Assembly (NCBI GenBank): GCA_021786335.1
Contig: JAJYNM010000008.1
Location: 1-26,367 of the forward strand
DNA from: an archaeon
GTDB lineage: Archaea; Thermoproteota; Nitrososphaeria; Nitrososphaerales; UBA183
DNA length: 26,367 nt
Direction: 5' to 3'
In this document: positions 7,825 through 15,839 of the stretch, one piece after another
Layout: every line of letters begins with the position of its first letter
Position numbering within the stretch: position 1 is the stretch's first letter
The notes under the pieces: generated by a model
Databases searched by the model: none
What the model saw: only the letters and a program-made list of their open reading frames with translations
What the model was told of the DNA's origin: nothing
Translations under genes and position numbers: made by a program

Positions 7825-7845
7825 TTCCCGTCGGGCCTGCACTCA
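7825..7845 (+). repeat. tRNA-3'-end-like direct repeat, copy B
   Basis: Reads ttcccgtcgggcctgcactc plus one A. It is identical to copy A at 7175-7195 except for one C-to-T change, and lies in the same orientation 650 bp away. Confidence 0.5.
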
Positions 7846-8031
7846 TACGAGTTTAAACCCGCCCCGTTTAATCTCAAGAGTCGCATCTGCTGGCAGGTCA
7901 ACCTGTTCAGATCGGCAGCTACAGGCGCCAGTGGATTAGGGTTTCCTTCCAATCGCCGCGCCTTCCGAGGCGTGCATACTGACCCTGGAAGAGGAAGGGC
8001 GGGACATCGCCGAGGTTAGGGCTACAACTTG

Positions 8032-8169
8032 TCAAGAGACTTCAGACCCATCGATGTCGGCAATAGATGGCTTTCCATGCGGCTCGAATCGAACACAGAT
8101 ATGGCACATTCCGTTCGCTGATGGTCTGATTGTGTCCACAGCGGCGATCTTCAAAGTTCCATGCTGCAT
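8032..8169 (-). CDS. possible 45-aa CxxC protein
   Basis: A minus-strand ATG-to-TGA frame reads MQHGTLKIAAVDTIRPSANG and then MCHICVRFEPHGKP. The MCHIC knuckle resembles a zinc ligand pair, but there is no second pair and third-position G/C is near 50%. An overlapping frame on the same strand is also open. It is listed only because other very small zinc proteins occur in this window. Confidence 0.2.
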   Translation of the reverse strand: MQHGTLKIAAVDTIRPSANGMCHICVRFEPHGKPSIADIDGSEVS

Positions 8170-8746
8170 CGATGACTCTCATTTTCATGGGATAGAAGGA
8201 GTAGCCACAAGGCGGATAGGCTGATGTCACCCGCCATCATGCTGAAAGACCGGCGCCGGCCCCTTCTCCCCGTTTCATCCTGCTGACCTCCAGTTTCAGG
8301 ACCGCTTCTAGCCGCATTTTCACAGCGAACCGCGTGGATGTCGCACCAAAATGAAGGGGAAAGGCGTTTGATATGCTCTTCCAACCGAACCCCTCGCGGC
8401 ACCACTGCGTCCACGCAGGCGCCTAGAAGGCAGGTGGAAAGCTCAGATTCAGGCTGGCATCTATGCGGGTCGCAGGCTGGCCTGTCGGAGGCAGCACTAC
8501 CCAGCCTCCACAGCTGAGATCATCCCTTCGGCGAACGACTCGAGGAGCTGCGCCTATGGTGTTGTGGGGTGCTTTCCTGACTGTACGTTAGCTCAGTTGA
8601 CCAAGACAAAGAGCTGTCGTCGGTTCGCCCTGCTCTTGCCGCTCCATCTGTCCGGAGGACCTGGCTTCGCGAAGCCCCCTCGTCGGTGGGACAAGGTCGG
8701 AAGAGAGGCTAAGGATGAACCCATGTTCCCGCTCGGACCGACTTCC

Positions 8747-9958
8747 TCAATGCAGGAGCTCCCATTGGACGAACTGCTGGATGATTTCAGCCACGAAGAG
8801 GGCGACGATGATTGTCTCCAACAATATCTCTCGCCTGTGAGACATCTGCTCTGAGACCAGCGAATAGATGTCCTCCAATATGCCGAGCTTCCCAGAGAGC
8901 GACGCGTCCCAGTCCTTCAGCCGGAGCTTTTCGGCAATACTACTGTAGACTCGGGCGATGTACCACTCGCCTATGAACTTGGTGTAGTTCTTAGTGGCTT
9001 CCACAACGCTGTCTATCTCTATGCGCTGCTCCGCGACCTTCCTTGCGACCGTCCCAGAGCTCCCGAACAGCGTCCTCCTGGAGGAGCGCCTGGTCAGGTC
9101 CAGGGACGCTTTCCCCACGAGTTCGTCAAGCAGACTGTCATAGTACCGCATCTCAAGAAGCTGGAGGTTGGCCAGCTCTATCACAAGTAAGATGGCTCCG
9201 TAGTCCCCGGATGGGTCCACCACCAGCGCAGCGCTCCAGTCGATGAACACTGCGTCGTCGGCGTAGTACGATGTCCTGGACTTCAAGGTGCTCGCAATCT
9301 GCGACTGGGACATCTGAGTGTCGCTGGTGTCTCCTGTCAGTATCTTCGCGAGCATCTCGTCAGCGGTCCCGTCCAGGGGCGCGCAGTCCACGCAGAACGT
9401 GGTGTACTCCTCTGGCTCGGTGGTCATTCTCAGATTGTTCACGTATGGGCCGATGTCGCTCAACACCTTCTTCACCGTCGACAGAGCGAAGTCCTTCACC
9501 TGTAATGTTCTGCCACTCAACACGAGAGTCGGGCTGCTGTATTTCGTGAGATTCTCCAGGGATTCTCCGTCCAGAGGAATCGACACAGTGACAGATATGG
9601 CGCCAACCTCGTAAGCCTTGGCCGCCACTGCCACCTCGACGGTGCCCTGACGAATCCCTTGGACCTCAGCGACCTCAGAATCGGCGGTGATCAAAAGAGG
9701 CGAGGGACTGACTGTGATGTAATTGGGCATCAGCTTCGTGTACTCGAAGCCTACAGGCTTGGTCAGCTTGGCCACCCGTTCGATCCGTGCGATGTCGATT
9801 TCGCTCCCGACGTCGTAGATGTAAAGGTAGTTGACGCTCCCCCTGACTATCAAGGGCCAATCCCGACAAGACGGGTCTACTATGTCTGCCGCTCGGTGCC
9901 TTTGTGGCTCTGCGGATGGAACGTCGGCGCATCTGCGCAGTCCCGCAGGGCTGCTCAT
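8747..9958 (-). CDS. RMD1/DUF155-like membrane-anchored protein
   Basis: A 403-aa protein from the ATG at 9958. It has a long soluble part followed by a C-terminal hydrophobic helix (ETIIVALFVAEIIQQFVQW, last 25 residues). The closing pattern (YYDSLLDELV, a basic stretch, a helical IYSLVSEQMSHRREILLE, then one membrane helix) resembles the DUF155/RMD1/YagE family, whose biochemical role is poorly known. Family assignment is moderate. The longer frame to 10000 would read through the promoter, so I reject it: the AT-rich TATA element at 9975-9995 sits about 26 bp before the ATG at 9958 and no ribosome binding site is present. It is divergent from the arsenic operon and shares its TATA region, so co-regulation is possible. 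Confidence 0.8.
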   Translation of the reverse strand: MSSPAGLRRCADVPSAEPQRHRAADIVDPSCRDWPLIVRGSVNYLYIYDVGSEIDIARIERVAKLTKPVGFEYTKLMPNYITVSPSPLLITADSEVAEVQGIRQGTVEVAVAAKAYEVGAISVTVSIPLDGESLENLTKYSSPTLVLSGRTLQVKDFALSTVKKVLSDIGPYVNNLRMTTEPEEYTTFCVDCAPLDGTADEMLAKILTGDTSDTQMSQSQIASTLKSRTSYYADDAVFIDWSAALVVDPSGDYGAILLVIELANLQLLEMRYYDSLLDELVGKASLDLTRRSSRRTLFGSSGTVARKVAEQRIEIDSVVEATKNYTKFIGEWYIARVYSSIAEKLRLKDWDASLSGKLGILEDIYSLVSEQMSHRREILLETIIVALFVAEIIQQFVQWELLH

Positions 9959-9974
9959 AAGATGGTTCTCATAG

Positions 9975-9995
9975 ATTAATATATATCTATATATT
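9975..9995. promoter_or_regulatory. shared bidirectional TATA region
   Basis: The run taatatatatctatatatt is AT-only apart from one C in a GC-rich region and reads as a TATA box on both strands. The arsR ATG (10006) is about 22 bp to the right and the ATG of the divergent membrane protein (9958) about 26 bp to the left. That is where archaeal transcription would begin, so both mRNAs are predicted to be leaderless. ArsR binding here would block both genes; no clear operator dyad apart from the AT run is seen. Confidence 0.65.
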
Positions 9996-10005
9996 GACAC
10001 ATAGC

Positions 10006-10380
10006 ATGAGCGAGCAGAACCCTTCGCTACGGCGGCTCATCCAGCTCAACATCTGCCAGCCTTCTGACATAAGCGAGGCCAGGGCAGAGGCAGAGAAGCT
10101 GGCTACCTCGGAGTTCACGGCGAAGCTTCGCCAGATTGAGAGGCTGTTCGGGGCAGTCGGAGAGGCCAACAGGTTGAAGATCCTCCTCCTTCTTTCGAAG
10201 AGAGAGAAGTGCGTGTGCGAGCTGGAGTCGGCCCTCGGAATGTCTCAGCCGACCGTGTCGCACCACCTGGGGGTGCTGGAGCAGGCAGGCCTTGTCAAGA
10301 GGAGCAAGAAGGGGAGGTGGGCCTTCTACGCGCCGGTGGAATCTCCTACAATGGACCTGATCGTGCGTCTTACAAGATAG
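10006..10380 (+). CDS. arsR: ArsR/SmtB-family arsenic-sensing repressor
   Basis: A 124-aa winged-helix repressor that releases DNA when it binds arsenite or a similar soft metal. Residues about 40-115 form the ArsR fold. The metal-site motif is [10 protein letters not shown] with Cys69 and Cys71, as in As(III)-responsive ArsR (ELCVCDL). The recognition helix is [19 protein letters not shown]. Cys17 in the unusually long N-terminal arm could be a third ligand. The ATG at 10006 fits a leaderless start; the TTG at 9994 would lie inside the promoter. It is the first gene of an arsenic operon and probably autoregulates. Confidence 0.93.
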   Translation: MSEQNPSLRRLIQLNICQPSDISEARAEAEKLATSEFTAKLRQIERLFGAVGEANRLKILLLLSKREKCVCELESALGMSQPTVSHHLGVLEQAGLVKRSKKGRWAFYAPVESPTMDLIVRLTR

Positions 10381-11519
10381 GGGGGCCGAACTCGAACAAG
10401 AAACCGAAACGCCTCTCATCTCTTGACCGGTTTCTGACTCTGTGGATATTCCTCGCGATGGCCGCAGGAGTGGCCGCCGGTTACCTCTTCCCCGGCCTCT
10501 CAAGCGGGCTGAACTCGCTGAGCATCGGATCGACTTCGATCCCGATTGCCCTGGGGCTGATCTGGATGATGTATCCTCCCCTGGCGCGGGTCAAGTACGA
10601 AGACCTCGGGAAGATAGTGGGAGGGAAGGGCTCCAAGACGATGCTCTCAGCCTCGTTGGCGCTGAACTGGGTGGTCGGACCACTGCTCATGTTTGCTTTG
10701 GCATGGGTGTTCCTCTCAGGATATCCTGACCTCAGGGACGGGCTGATACTGATTGGGATTGCGAGGTGCATAGCCATGGTGATAGTCTGGAACGGGCTCG
10801 CCGGAGGCGACAGCGAGTGGGCAGCGATCCTCGTGGCCTTCAACTCAGTCTTCCAAGTGCTGTTCTACAGCATCCTCGCCTACTTCTACATCACCGTCGC
10901 CAGCGGCTGGATAGCGGGGCAGGCAACAGTGGTCAACATCTCGCTTCTAGCTGTGGCCCAGTCGGTCGCGGTCTATCTCGGCATCCCGTTCCTTGGAGGG
11001 ATAGCCACCCGGTTCTACTTCATGAAGCGCAAGGGGCTGGAGTGGTACGCGAAGACGCTTGTCCCCAAGTTGGCCCCGACATCCCTCCTGGCGCTTCTCT
11101 TCACAATCTTCGTGATGTTCTCTCTCAAGGGATCGGTCATCGTCACCATACCCTCCGGCGTCGTCTTGGTGGCGGTCCCCCTTCTGATTTACTTCTTCAT
11201 AATGTTCTTCGCCTCGTTCGCCCTCGGGGTGTACTCGAAGCTGGACTATCCTAAGACCACCACCCTCGCTTTCACGGCTGCCAGCAACAACTTCGAACTC
11301 GCGATAGCGGTGGCCGTGTCGGTATTCGGTCTGGCATCGCAGGAAGCGTTCGCCACTGTCATCGGGCCGCTCATCGAGGTCCCTGTCATGATAGGCCTCG
11401 TCAACGTCGCCCATTGGCTTCGAAAGAGGTACTTCGCCCGAGCCCCCATCGATTGTGGAGCACCGACCCCCTTGGGCGAAGGGTATGTGGTGGGCGGGGT
11501 ATGGCAGGAGATGCGCTAG
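10317..11519 (+). CDS. acr3: ACR3-family arsenite efflux permease
   Basis: An integral membrane exporter of arsenite with about ten transmembrane helices. It starts with the family's [19 protein letters not shown] and has the hallmark [20 protein letters not shown] segment with the essential Cys (Cys151 in this numbering), followed by [14 protein letters not shown]. Later comes the conserved [20 protein letters not shown]. The start is uncertain: in this frame there is no ATG, GTG or TTG between the arsR stop (10380) and the first helix. The nearest option is the GTG at 10317, inside arsR and directly behind GGGGAG, which gives about 30 unusual leader residues. A rare start codon or a local base error are alternatives. 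The stop abuts the arsC ATG (TAGATG). Confidence 0.9.
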   Translation: MGLLRAGGISYNGPDRASYKIGGPNSNKKPKRLSSLDRFLTLWIFLAMAAGVAAGYLFPGLSSGLNSLSIGSTSIPIALGLIWMMYPPLARVKYEDLGKIVGGKGSKTMLSASLALNWVVGPLLMFALAWVFLSGYPDLRDGLILIGIARCIAMVIVWNGLAGGDSEWAAILVAFNSVFQVLFYSILAYFYITVASGWIAGQATVVNISLLAVAQSVAVYLGIPFLGGIATRFYFMKRKGLEWYAKTLVPKLAPTSLLALLFTIFVMFSLKGSVIVTIPSGVVLVAVPLLIYFFIMFFASFALGVYSKLDYPKTTTLAFTAASNNFELAIAVAVSVFGLASQEAFATVIGPLIEVPVMIGLVNVAHWLRKRYFARAPIDCGAPTPLGEGYVVGGVWQEMR

Positions 11520-11954
11520 ATGGGGGCAACAGGGAGGCATGGCGTCAGGACGCGGTTCCTCTTCGTCTGCGTGGAGAACGCTGGGAGAAGTCAGATGGCC
11601 GAGGCGTTCGCCCGGCGGGCGGGGCTCGACGCTGCAAGCGCCGGGACGGTCCCTGCCGGGTCGGTGAACAGAGTGGTGATAGAGGCCATGGCAGAGAAGG
11701 GGCTCGACCTGTCTGCCAACGAGCCGAAGATGCTCTCCTTTGAAATGATCGACCGGGCCGACGTAGTGGTCACCATGGGATGCTCGGTCGAGAAGGTGTG
11801 TCCCAGGCCGATGCTTGACAGGATGCAGAAGAAGGTGGTCGACTGGGGCCTCGAAGACCCGAAGGCGAAGGGCCTCCCCGAGATCAGGAGGATCAGGGAC
11901 GAGATTGAAAGGATGGTCGAGGAGCTCGCCCGTTTCGCGCAGGGCTCTTCCTAG
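11520..11954 (+). CDS. arsC: arsenate reductase, LMW-phosphatase type
   Basis: A 144-aa cytosolic enzyme that reduces arsenate to arsenite for export by Acr3, using a disulfide cascade and probably thioredoxin. The phosphatase loop CVENAGRS (Cys17 to Arg23, CX5R) supplies the nucleophile. Cys88 and Cys94 in MGCSVEKVCP match the resolving cysteines of thioredoxin-coupled ArsC, and Asp113 in LEDP the general acid. The ATG follows the acr3 stop with no gap, so translation is probably coupled. Its last 62 bp overlap, tail to tail, the alpha-mannosidase gene on the other strand. Confidence 0.93.
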   Translation: MGATGRHGVRTRFLFVCVENAGRSQMAEAFARRAGLDAASAGTVPAGSVNRVVIEAMAEKGLDLSANEPKMLSFEMIDRADVVVTMGCSVEKVCPRPMLDRMQKKVVDWGLEDPKAKGLPEIRRIRDEIERMVEELARFAQGSS

Positions 11955-14529
11955 CCTTAGGCCGGGCTCCACCTTTCCTCTTTAGGTCTGCGGCCAGGCC
12001 CGCCCTTATCGTAGCGATTTCGTTCCCCGAGACTTCGAGTTCTATCCGCCTGCCGACAGGGCGCATCTCTCTTTCTGCGGTCTCCAAGAGGTTGGTCGTG
12101 ACCGCGACCAGGGGGGCCCACGCGAGCTCCACAGTCGCCTTGGCCGGTCTCCCCGACGTCTCATAGAGCCGGAGGACGACATTGTCAGATTCCTCCGCCT
12201 TTTTGAAGACCGTCAGAATGATGCCCCCAGGACCGGCTGAGACGAAAGACATCTCTTTGGGCAGTCGCCCCTCGTGCCCAGACTCTAACACTGTCGCCAG
12301 CGGATAGTTGAACTCGTATGCCTTCCTGGCGGTGGCCGCCTTGTTGAAGTCCGAGGTGTGAGGGTAGAGGGCGTAGGCCGTCTCGTGCGTGCCCTGGTCT
12401 GTCAACAGCCCCTTTGACCTTGCGACCGGAGGGAGGCCGAACCCTGCCCGGAGCCTGAACGGGTACTCTGCGCTCCTGAGCAGGGTCATCCGCATGACGT
12501 CGTTCGCCACGTCGAACCCATATTTGCAGTCGTTCAGGAGGCTCACTCCATACGAGCGGTCTTCCGAGGAGTGGTCTATCCACTTCTGACCGGGCACCTC
12601 GTACTTCGACCTCTCAGCGAGGGTCGCCTCGGGGGAGACTGGATTCCTGCGCCTTATGTGCCCGTATGGGACCTCATACGTGGTAAAATCGTCGTGGGCG
12701 GCCAGCGGGAAGGCGACCTTTGCGAGCCTGTGCTCGGCGTGCCAATCAGCCAGGAGTTCGAACTCGACAAGGGGAGAGCCCGCAGACAGGACGATTTCTT
12801 GGACGAACAGCGAATCCTCTCTCCCCTTCTGGGCGTACTTGTACTGTGCCCTCACACGCGCCCTCACCGGCCCACGCTCGACCAGTGTTACCTCCTCCGG
12901 GGAGCGTAGTTCGACAGACTTCACTCCGCCTTCCTGTTGGTAGATGAATACCTCCCAGGCGTCGAAGATCGCCGCGTCCGCCCGCAAGCTTACGCAGGAC
13001 CTGCCCCTCACCGGATAATCCTCAAAGACCTGAATCACACCTCCCGGACCCTTCAGGACCTCCCTGTGAGCAGTCCTGTCGTAGACGCTGTTGACCAGCC
13101 CCGTCCTCTTGTCTATCGTGACGGAGAGGAACTCGTTCTCAAGGCTGATCTCCTCCCTGCTCTCCTCAACAGTCATGGAACTCCTCCGCTGCATTCCGCG
13201 TCTCCCTGCGACCGCCCTGTACTCTTTGTATCCGATGGATGGGACGTCGTCGGCCCTGAATATGCGCTTCCCACCGGCGACCTTCTGGGAGGGGACCGCA
13301 TTCCCCTTCTCATCAAGCAACCCGCGCTCGTCCCCCAGCACATCCTCCGGCACTTCCACGATGCCGCCCCTCCTCCACGACAGCGGATTGAATACGAGCA
13401 AGGACTGCCCCTCCCCTGTCGTGTCGGCCATCCCTGCGATGGCAGCCAACGAACCAGAGACTGCCCGATTGGCGGCGGAGAATATCCACTCGAAATCCTT
13501 CTGGGAGTCCACATAGACTTCCGGAAGCGAAGAGCCTGAGAGGATGTCGTGGAACTGGTTCAGGAGCAGCTTCTCCCAGGCCTCCCTGAGTTCGTCAGCC
13601 GGGTAGGCCAGGCCGAGCCTGTAGGCCACTGTGGCGAACTTCTCGGCTACCTCCAGGAGGCACTCCGCCTTCCTGTTGTTCCGCTTTGTCCTGGCCTGCG
13701 TGGTGTAGGTCCCGCGGTGGAACTGGAAGTAGAGCTCGTCAGCGACCTCGGGGAGCCTCTCTTCTGCAATCTTCTTGGCTATCCCATCTAGGTAGTCTAA
13801 CGAGGTCGTGAGCGTCCCTTTTACGGGTCCCTCCCTACGTACGAGCCCCAGTGCCCTGTGCACCATCCCATCGGTGACCCCGCCTCCGTGGTCCCCCTCC
13901 CCGAAGAGGACAAGGATGTCATCGACCTGATGGCGCGCCTTGAGCTGCTTCAACTGCTCGAGTACCCTCGCTTCGTCCACCTTCTCGTCGTAGGCGCCGA
14001 CCATCTCGTGGGCGAGTATCGAAGAGCCGTCTGGCGAAGTCCATCGAAAGAAATAGTGCGGGAATGCTACCGTATCGTTCCAGTTCAGCTTTTGTGTGAG
14101 GAAGAACTCCATCCCTGACTTCCGCATTATCTGGGGGAGCGTCCAGGGGAACCCGAAGGAGTCCGGGTACCATGCTACCTTCACATCGACTCCGAACTTC
14201 TTCGTGAAGTAGAGTTTCCCGAGTAGGTACTGCCGGACCAGGGATTCCCCGGAAGGCATGTTGGTGTCTGACTCGACCCACGCCCCTCCGACAACCTCCC
14301 AGGCCCTTTCCTCCACCTTCTTCCTCACCCTCTCGAAGGTCTCGGGGTGCGCCTCCTCCAGCCATTTGTAGTACTGCGCGCTGCTCTGACAAAATGTGAA
14401 AGAGTACTTCTCCATCAACCCGAGGACCTTCTCGCACCCCTCGCCGAGGGCCCGCCTCGTCTCGCCGAACGACCAGAGCCACGCTGCGTCCAGGTGGCTG
14501 TGGCCCAGGAAGTGGGCCTTCCCTTGCAC
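11893..14529 (-). CDS. GH38 alpha-mannosidase
   Basis: An 878-aa glycoside hydrolase family 38 enzyme that removes alpha-mannose residues from glycans. Zinc ligands are His12 and Asp14 in GHSHLDAAWLW. Asp123 in WYPDSFGFP is the nucleophile and also a zinc ligand, and His327 in LLLNQFHDILSGSS is the fourth. FHRGTYTTQARTKRNNR (from 271) is also typical. The catalytic, middle-helical and beta-sandwich domains follow in the usual order. There is no signal peptide, so it is probably cytosolic and acts on imported or recycled oligosaccharides. The start is a GTG with GGGAG just upstream; the frame has no earlier start. The basic tail (RKGGARPKARKSPARNG) is an unusual extension and overlaps arsC. 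Substrate linkage cannot be told from sequence. Confidence 0.93.
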   Translation of the reverse strand: MQGKAHFLGHSHLDAAWLWSFGETRRALGEGCEKVLGLMEKYSFTFCQSSAQYYKWLEEAHPETFERVRKKVEERAWEVVGGAWVESDTNMPSGESLVRQYLLGKLYFTKKFGVDVKVAWYPDSFGFPWTLPQIMRKSGMEFFLTQKLNWNDTVAFPHYFFRWTSPDGSSILAHEMVGAYDEKVDEARVLEQLKQLKARHQVDDILVLFGEGDHGGGVTDGMVHRALGLVRREGPVKGTLTTSLDYLDGIAKKIAEERLPEVADELYFQFHRGTYTTQARTKRNNRKAECLLEVAEKFATVAYRLGLAYPADELREAWEKLLLNQFHDILSGSSLPEVYVDSQKDFEWIFSAANRAVSGSLAAIAGMADTTGEGQSLLVFNPLSWRRGGIVEVPEDVLGDERGLLDEKGNAVPSQKVAGGKRIFRADDVPSIGYKEYRAVAGRRGMQRRSSMTVEESREEISLENEFLSVTIDKRTGLVNSVYDRTAHREVLKGPGGVIQVFEDYPVRGRSCVSLRADAAIFDAWEVFIYQQEGGVKSVELRSPEEVTLVERGPVRARVRAQYKYAQKGREDSLFVQEIVLSAGSPLVEFELLADWHAEHRLAKVAFPLAAHDDFTTYEVPYGHIRRRNPVSPEATLAERSKYEVPGQKWIDHSSEDRSYGVSLLNDCKYGFDVANDVMRMTLLRSAEYPFRLRAGFGLPPVARSKGLLTDQGTHETAYALYPHTSDFNKAATARKAYEFNYPLATVLESGHEGRLPKEMSFVSAGPGGIILTVFKKAEESDNVVLRLYETSGRPAKATVELAWAPLVAVTTNLLETAEREMRPVGRRIELEVSGNEIATIRAGLAADLKRKGGARPKARKSPARNGRAPRPSFQSRP

Positions 14530-14700
14530 TCTCTCCCGACCCGTCTGTTCTCCTCTCCCGCGCGCTGAGGGCTGATGGAGTCAGATAAACGACCCTGCAG
14601 CCTGGGGGCCCCGGGAGGCCCGGTCCCTTCCTGCCTCCCACCGGCTGCGCATTGGAGCTCGGTCGTAGGTTAATGAAGGGGTGCCCGCTCCAGGAGCCCT

Positions 14701-14838
14701 ATGTTCGTCTGCAGGGACCACCTCGAGTGTCCACAGGACAAGGGCTTCGACGAGCACTACCACTCGTTCGAGAAGTGCCGCGCCTGTGGAAGGATGACCA
14801 CCTGCGCAGAATGCCTCTGCGGCCTCGGACGCCACTGA
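14701..14838 (+). CDS. 45-aa cysteine-rich zinc microprotein
   Basis: Reads MFVCRDHLECPQDKGFDEHY, HSFEKCRACGRMTTCAECLC, GLGRH. Seven cysteines (C4, C10, C26, C29, C35, C38, C40) plus His8, His19 and His21 suggest one or two zinc sites, with CxxC knuckles at 26-29 and 35-38. No named family is recognised. A frameshifted copy of the same length lies at 2589-2727, about 12 kb away on the opposite strand, and the conservation between them shows the frame is real. A TATA-like aggttaatg at 14667-14675 sits about 30 bp before the ATG, so the mRNA is probably leaderless. Role unknown; DNA, RNA or protein binding are all possible. Confidence 0.8.
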   Translation: MFVCRDHLECPQDKGFDEHYHSFEKCRACGRMTTCAECLCGLGRH

Positions 14839-14949
14839 CGTCCCAGGCGAATCAGGAGGTCGGTCGCACCTTCCGCCGCGGGCTCTCCCGGCGCTGACGC
14901 CCGAGCCCGCAGAACCCTTATCACCCGAGGCCATCAAGCTCGGAGTAGC

Positions 14950-15666
14950 ATGAGCAGCGCGCAGCCCGAAGTGATCCTCGCCCAAGAGCAGGGGGCCGAG
15001 ATGCGAGCCGGGGGCGCCTCGAAGGGGCTGGAGGCGGAGTTCGGAGCTGGCGTTAAGGAAGGGACCCTCGTTCTCACCAACAGGCGGCTAATCTTCGTCT
15101 GCACCAATGACAAGGGCGAGGAGCTCCCCGTAGGATACTTCTCAGATCACCTCCTGCTGTACTCCGAAGTGGAAGACCTCGACAACGTCCCCGCCAGGGC
15201 TCCTAACGTGTTCATCCCGCTCGCCTCCGTTTCGGTGAAGGGACACAAGGGGGAGTTCGGGAGGCCCAGCCTCCAGGCCTCGTGGAAGGACGAGGCCGGG
15301 ACCCACGATCTCGTATTCGTCGAGACGCTCACTGGAAGGAGGAAGCGGAACCTGAACGACTGGGCCTCGGTCATCGAGGGAGTCAGGGACGGGACCCGAA
15401 AGCTGCTGTCGCTGCAGATGCCTTCCTCCAGCACCTCGCTCGAAGGCAAGATGATGCACGTGCTGGCCGACATGCAGGAGAAGGGAGTGCTTGAAATCGA
15501 AGAATCGGTGGAGGGCGAGTACAAGGTCGACCTGGACCCGGACGAGGTCCAAGCAGCCTGTGACCGGCTCTCTTCGCAGAAGCTTCTGGTCCGCTTCCCA
15601 GACCCGAGCGGGGACATCTTCTATCGGAGGGCCTCGGCCTTGGGCGATGACGGCTTCTCTAGCTGA
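14950..15666 (+). CDS. PH/GRAM-like domain plus winged-helix protein
   Basis: A 238-aa soluble protein. Residues about 35-140 have the pattern of a bacterial PH/GRAM-like domain: KEGTLVLTNRRLIFVCTN, then alternating strands ending DLVFVETLTGRRKRNLNDW. Residues about 160-230 look like a winged helix: LEGKMMHVLADMQEKGVLEI, EYKVDLDPDEVQAACDRLSS, KLLVRFPDPSGDIFYRR. A sensor or lipid/protein-binding domain joined to a DNA- or protein-binding domain is an inference. The start ATG has a TATA-like ccttatca about 30 bp upstream and no ribosome binding site. It is downstream of, and in the same direction as, the zinc microprotein, but has its own promoter-like element. Confidence 0.82.
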   Translation: MSSAQPEVILAQEQGAEMRAGGASKGLEAEFGAGVKEGTLVLTNRRLIFVCTNDKGEELPVGYFSDHLLLYSEVEDLDNVPARAPNVFIPLASVSVKGHKGEFGRPSLQASWKDEAGTHDLVFVETLTGRRKRNLNDWASVIEGVRDGTRKLLSLQMPSSSTSLEGKMMHVLADMQEKGVLEIEESVEGEYKVDLDPDEVQAACDRLSSQKLLVRFPDPSGDIFYRRASALGDDGFSS

Positions 15667-15839
15667 GCTGAAGACCAGTCCGGTCGTTCTTCGGAGTGCT
15701 CACGCGGGGTCGGTCTCCAGGTCAACGGCGACCGAGCCAATTGATTAGGAGGACTGTTTCCAATCGTCGCCCCAATCAGGCGACTGATGCTCGCATCACA
15801 AAAACAGGGGGAGAGACCCGTGGTGAGACCACAGGTCAC

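Larger units (their letters stand above)
7562..8746. other. ~1.2-kb gene-poor, degenerate stretch
   Basis: Base composition is lower in GC than the flanks. Several frames of 60-140 codons exist on both strands (for example minus 7533-7952), but none has convincing codon use or a recognised motif. Patches look coding and then stop, e.g. plus-strand SEACILTLEEEGRDIAEV near 7965-8020, which lacks a start. On the minus strand near 7740-7766 gttcgagcccgtctcgcggc resembles a tRNA T-arm/acceptor end without the rest. I read this as decayed mobile DNA. Confidence 0.5.

Noticed and set aside
7533..7952. 139-codon minus-strand frame
   Set aside because: Composition is unconvincing, it runs antisense to a tRNA-end-like scrap, and it overlaps in another register the better-supported broken gene at 7266-7561.
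10947..11972. 341-codon minus-strand frame under acr3 and arsC
   Set aside because: Antisense shadow; the plus strand encodes ACR3 and ArsC with all key residues, and this frame is Arg/His/Pro-rich.
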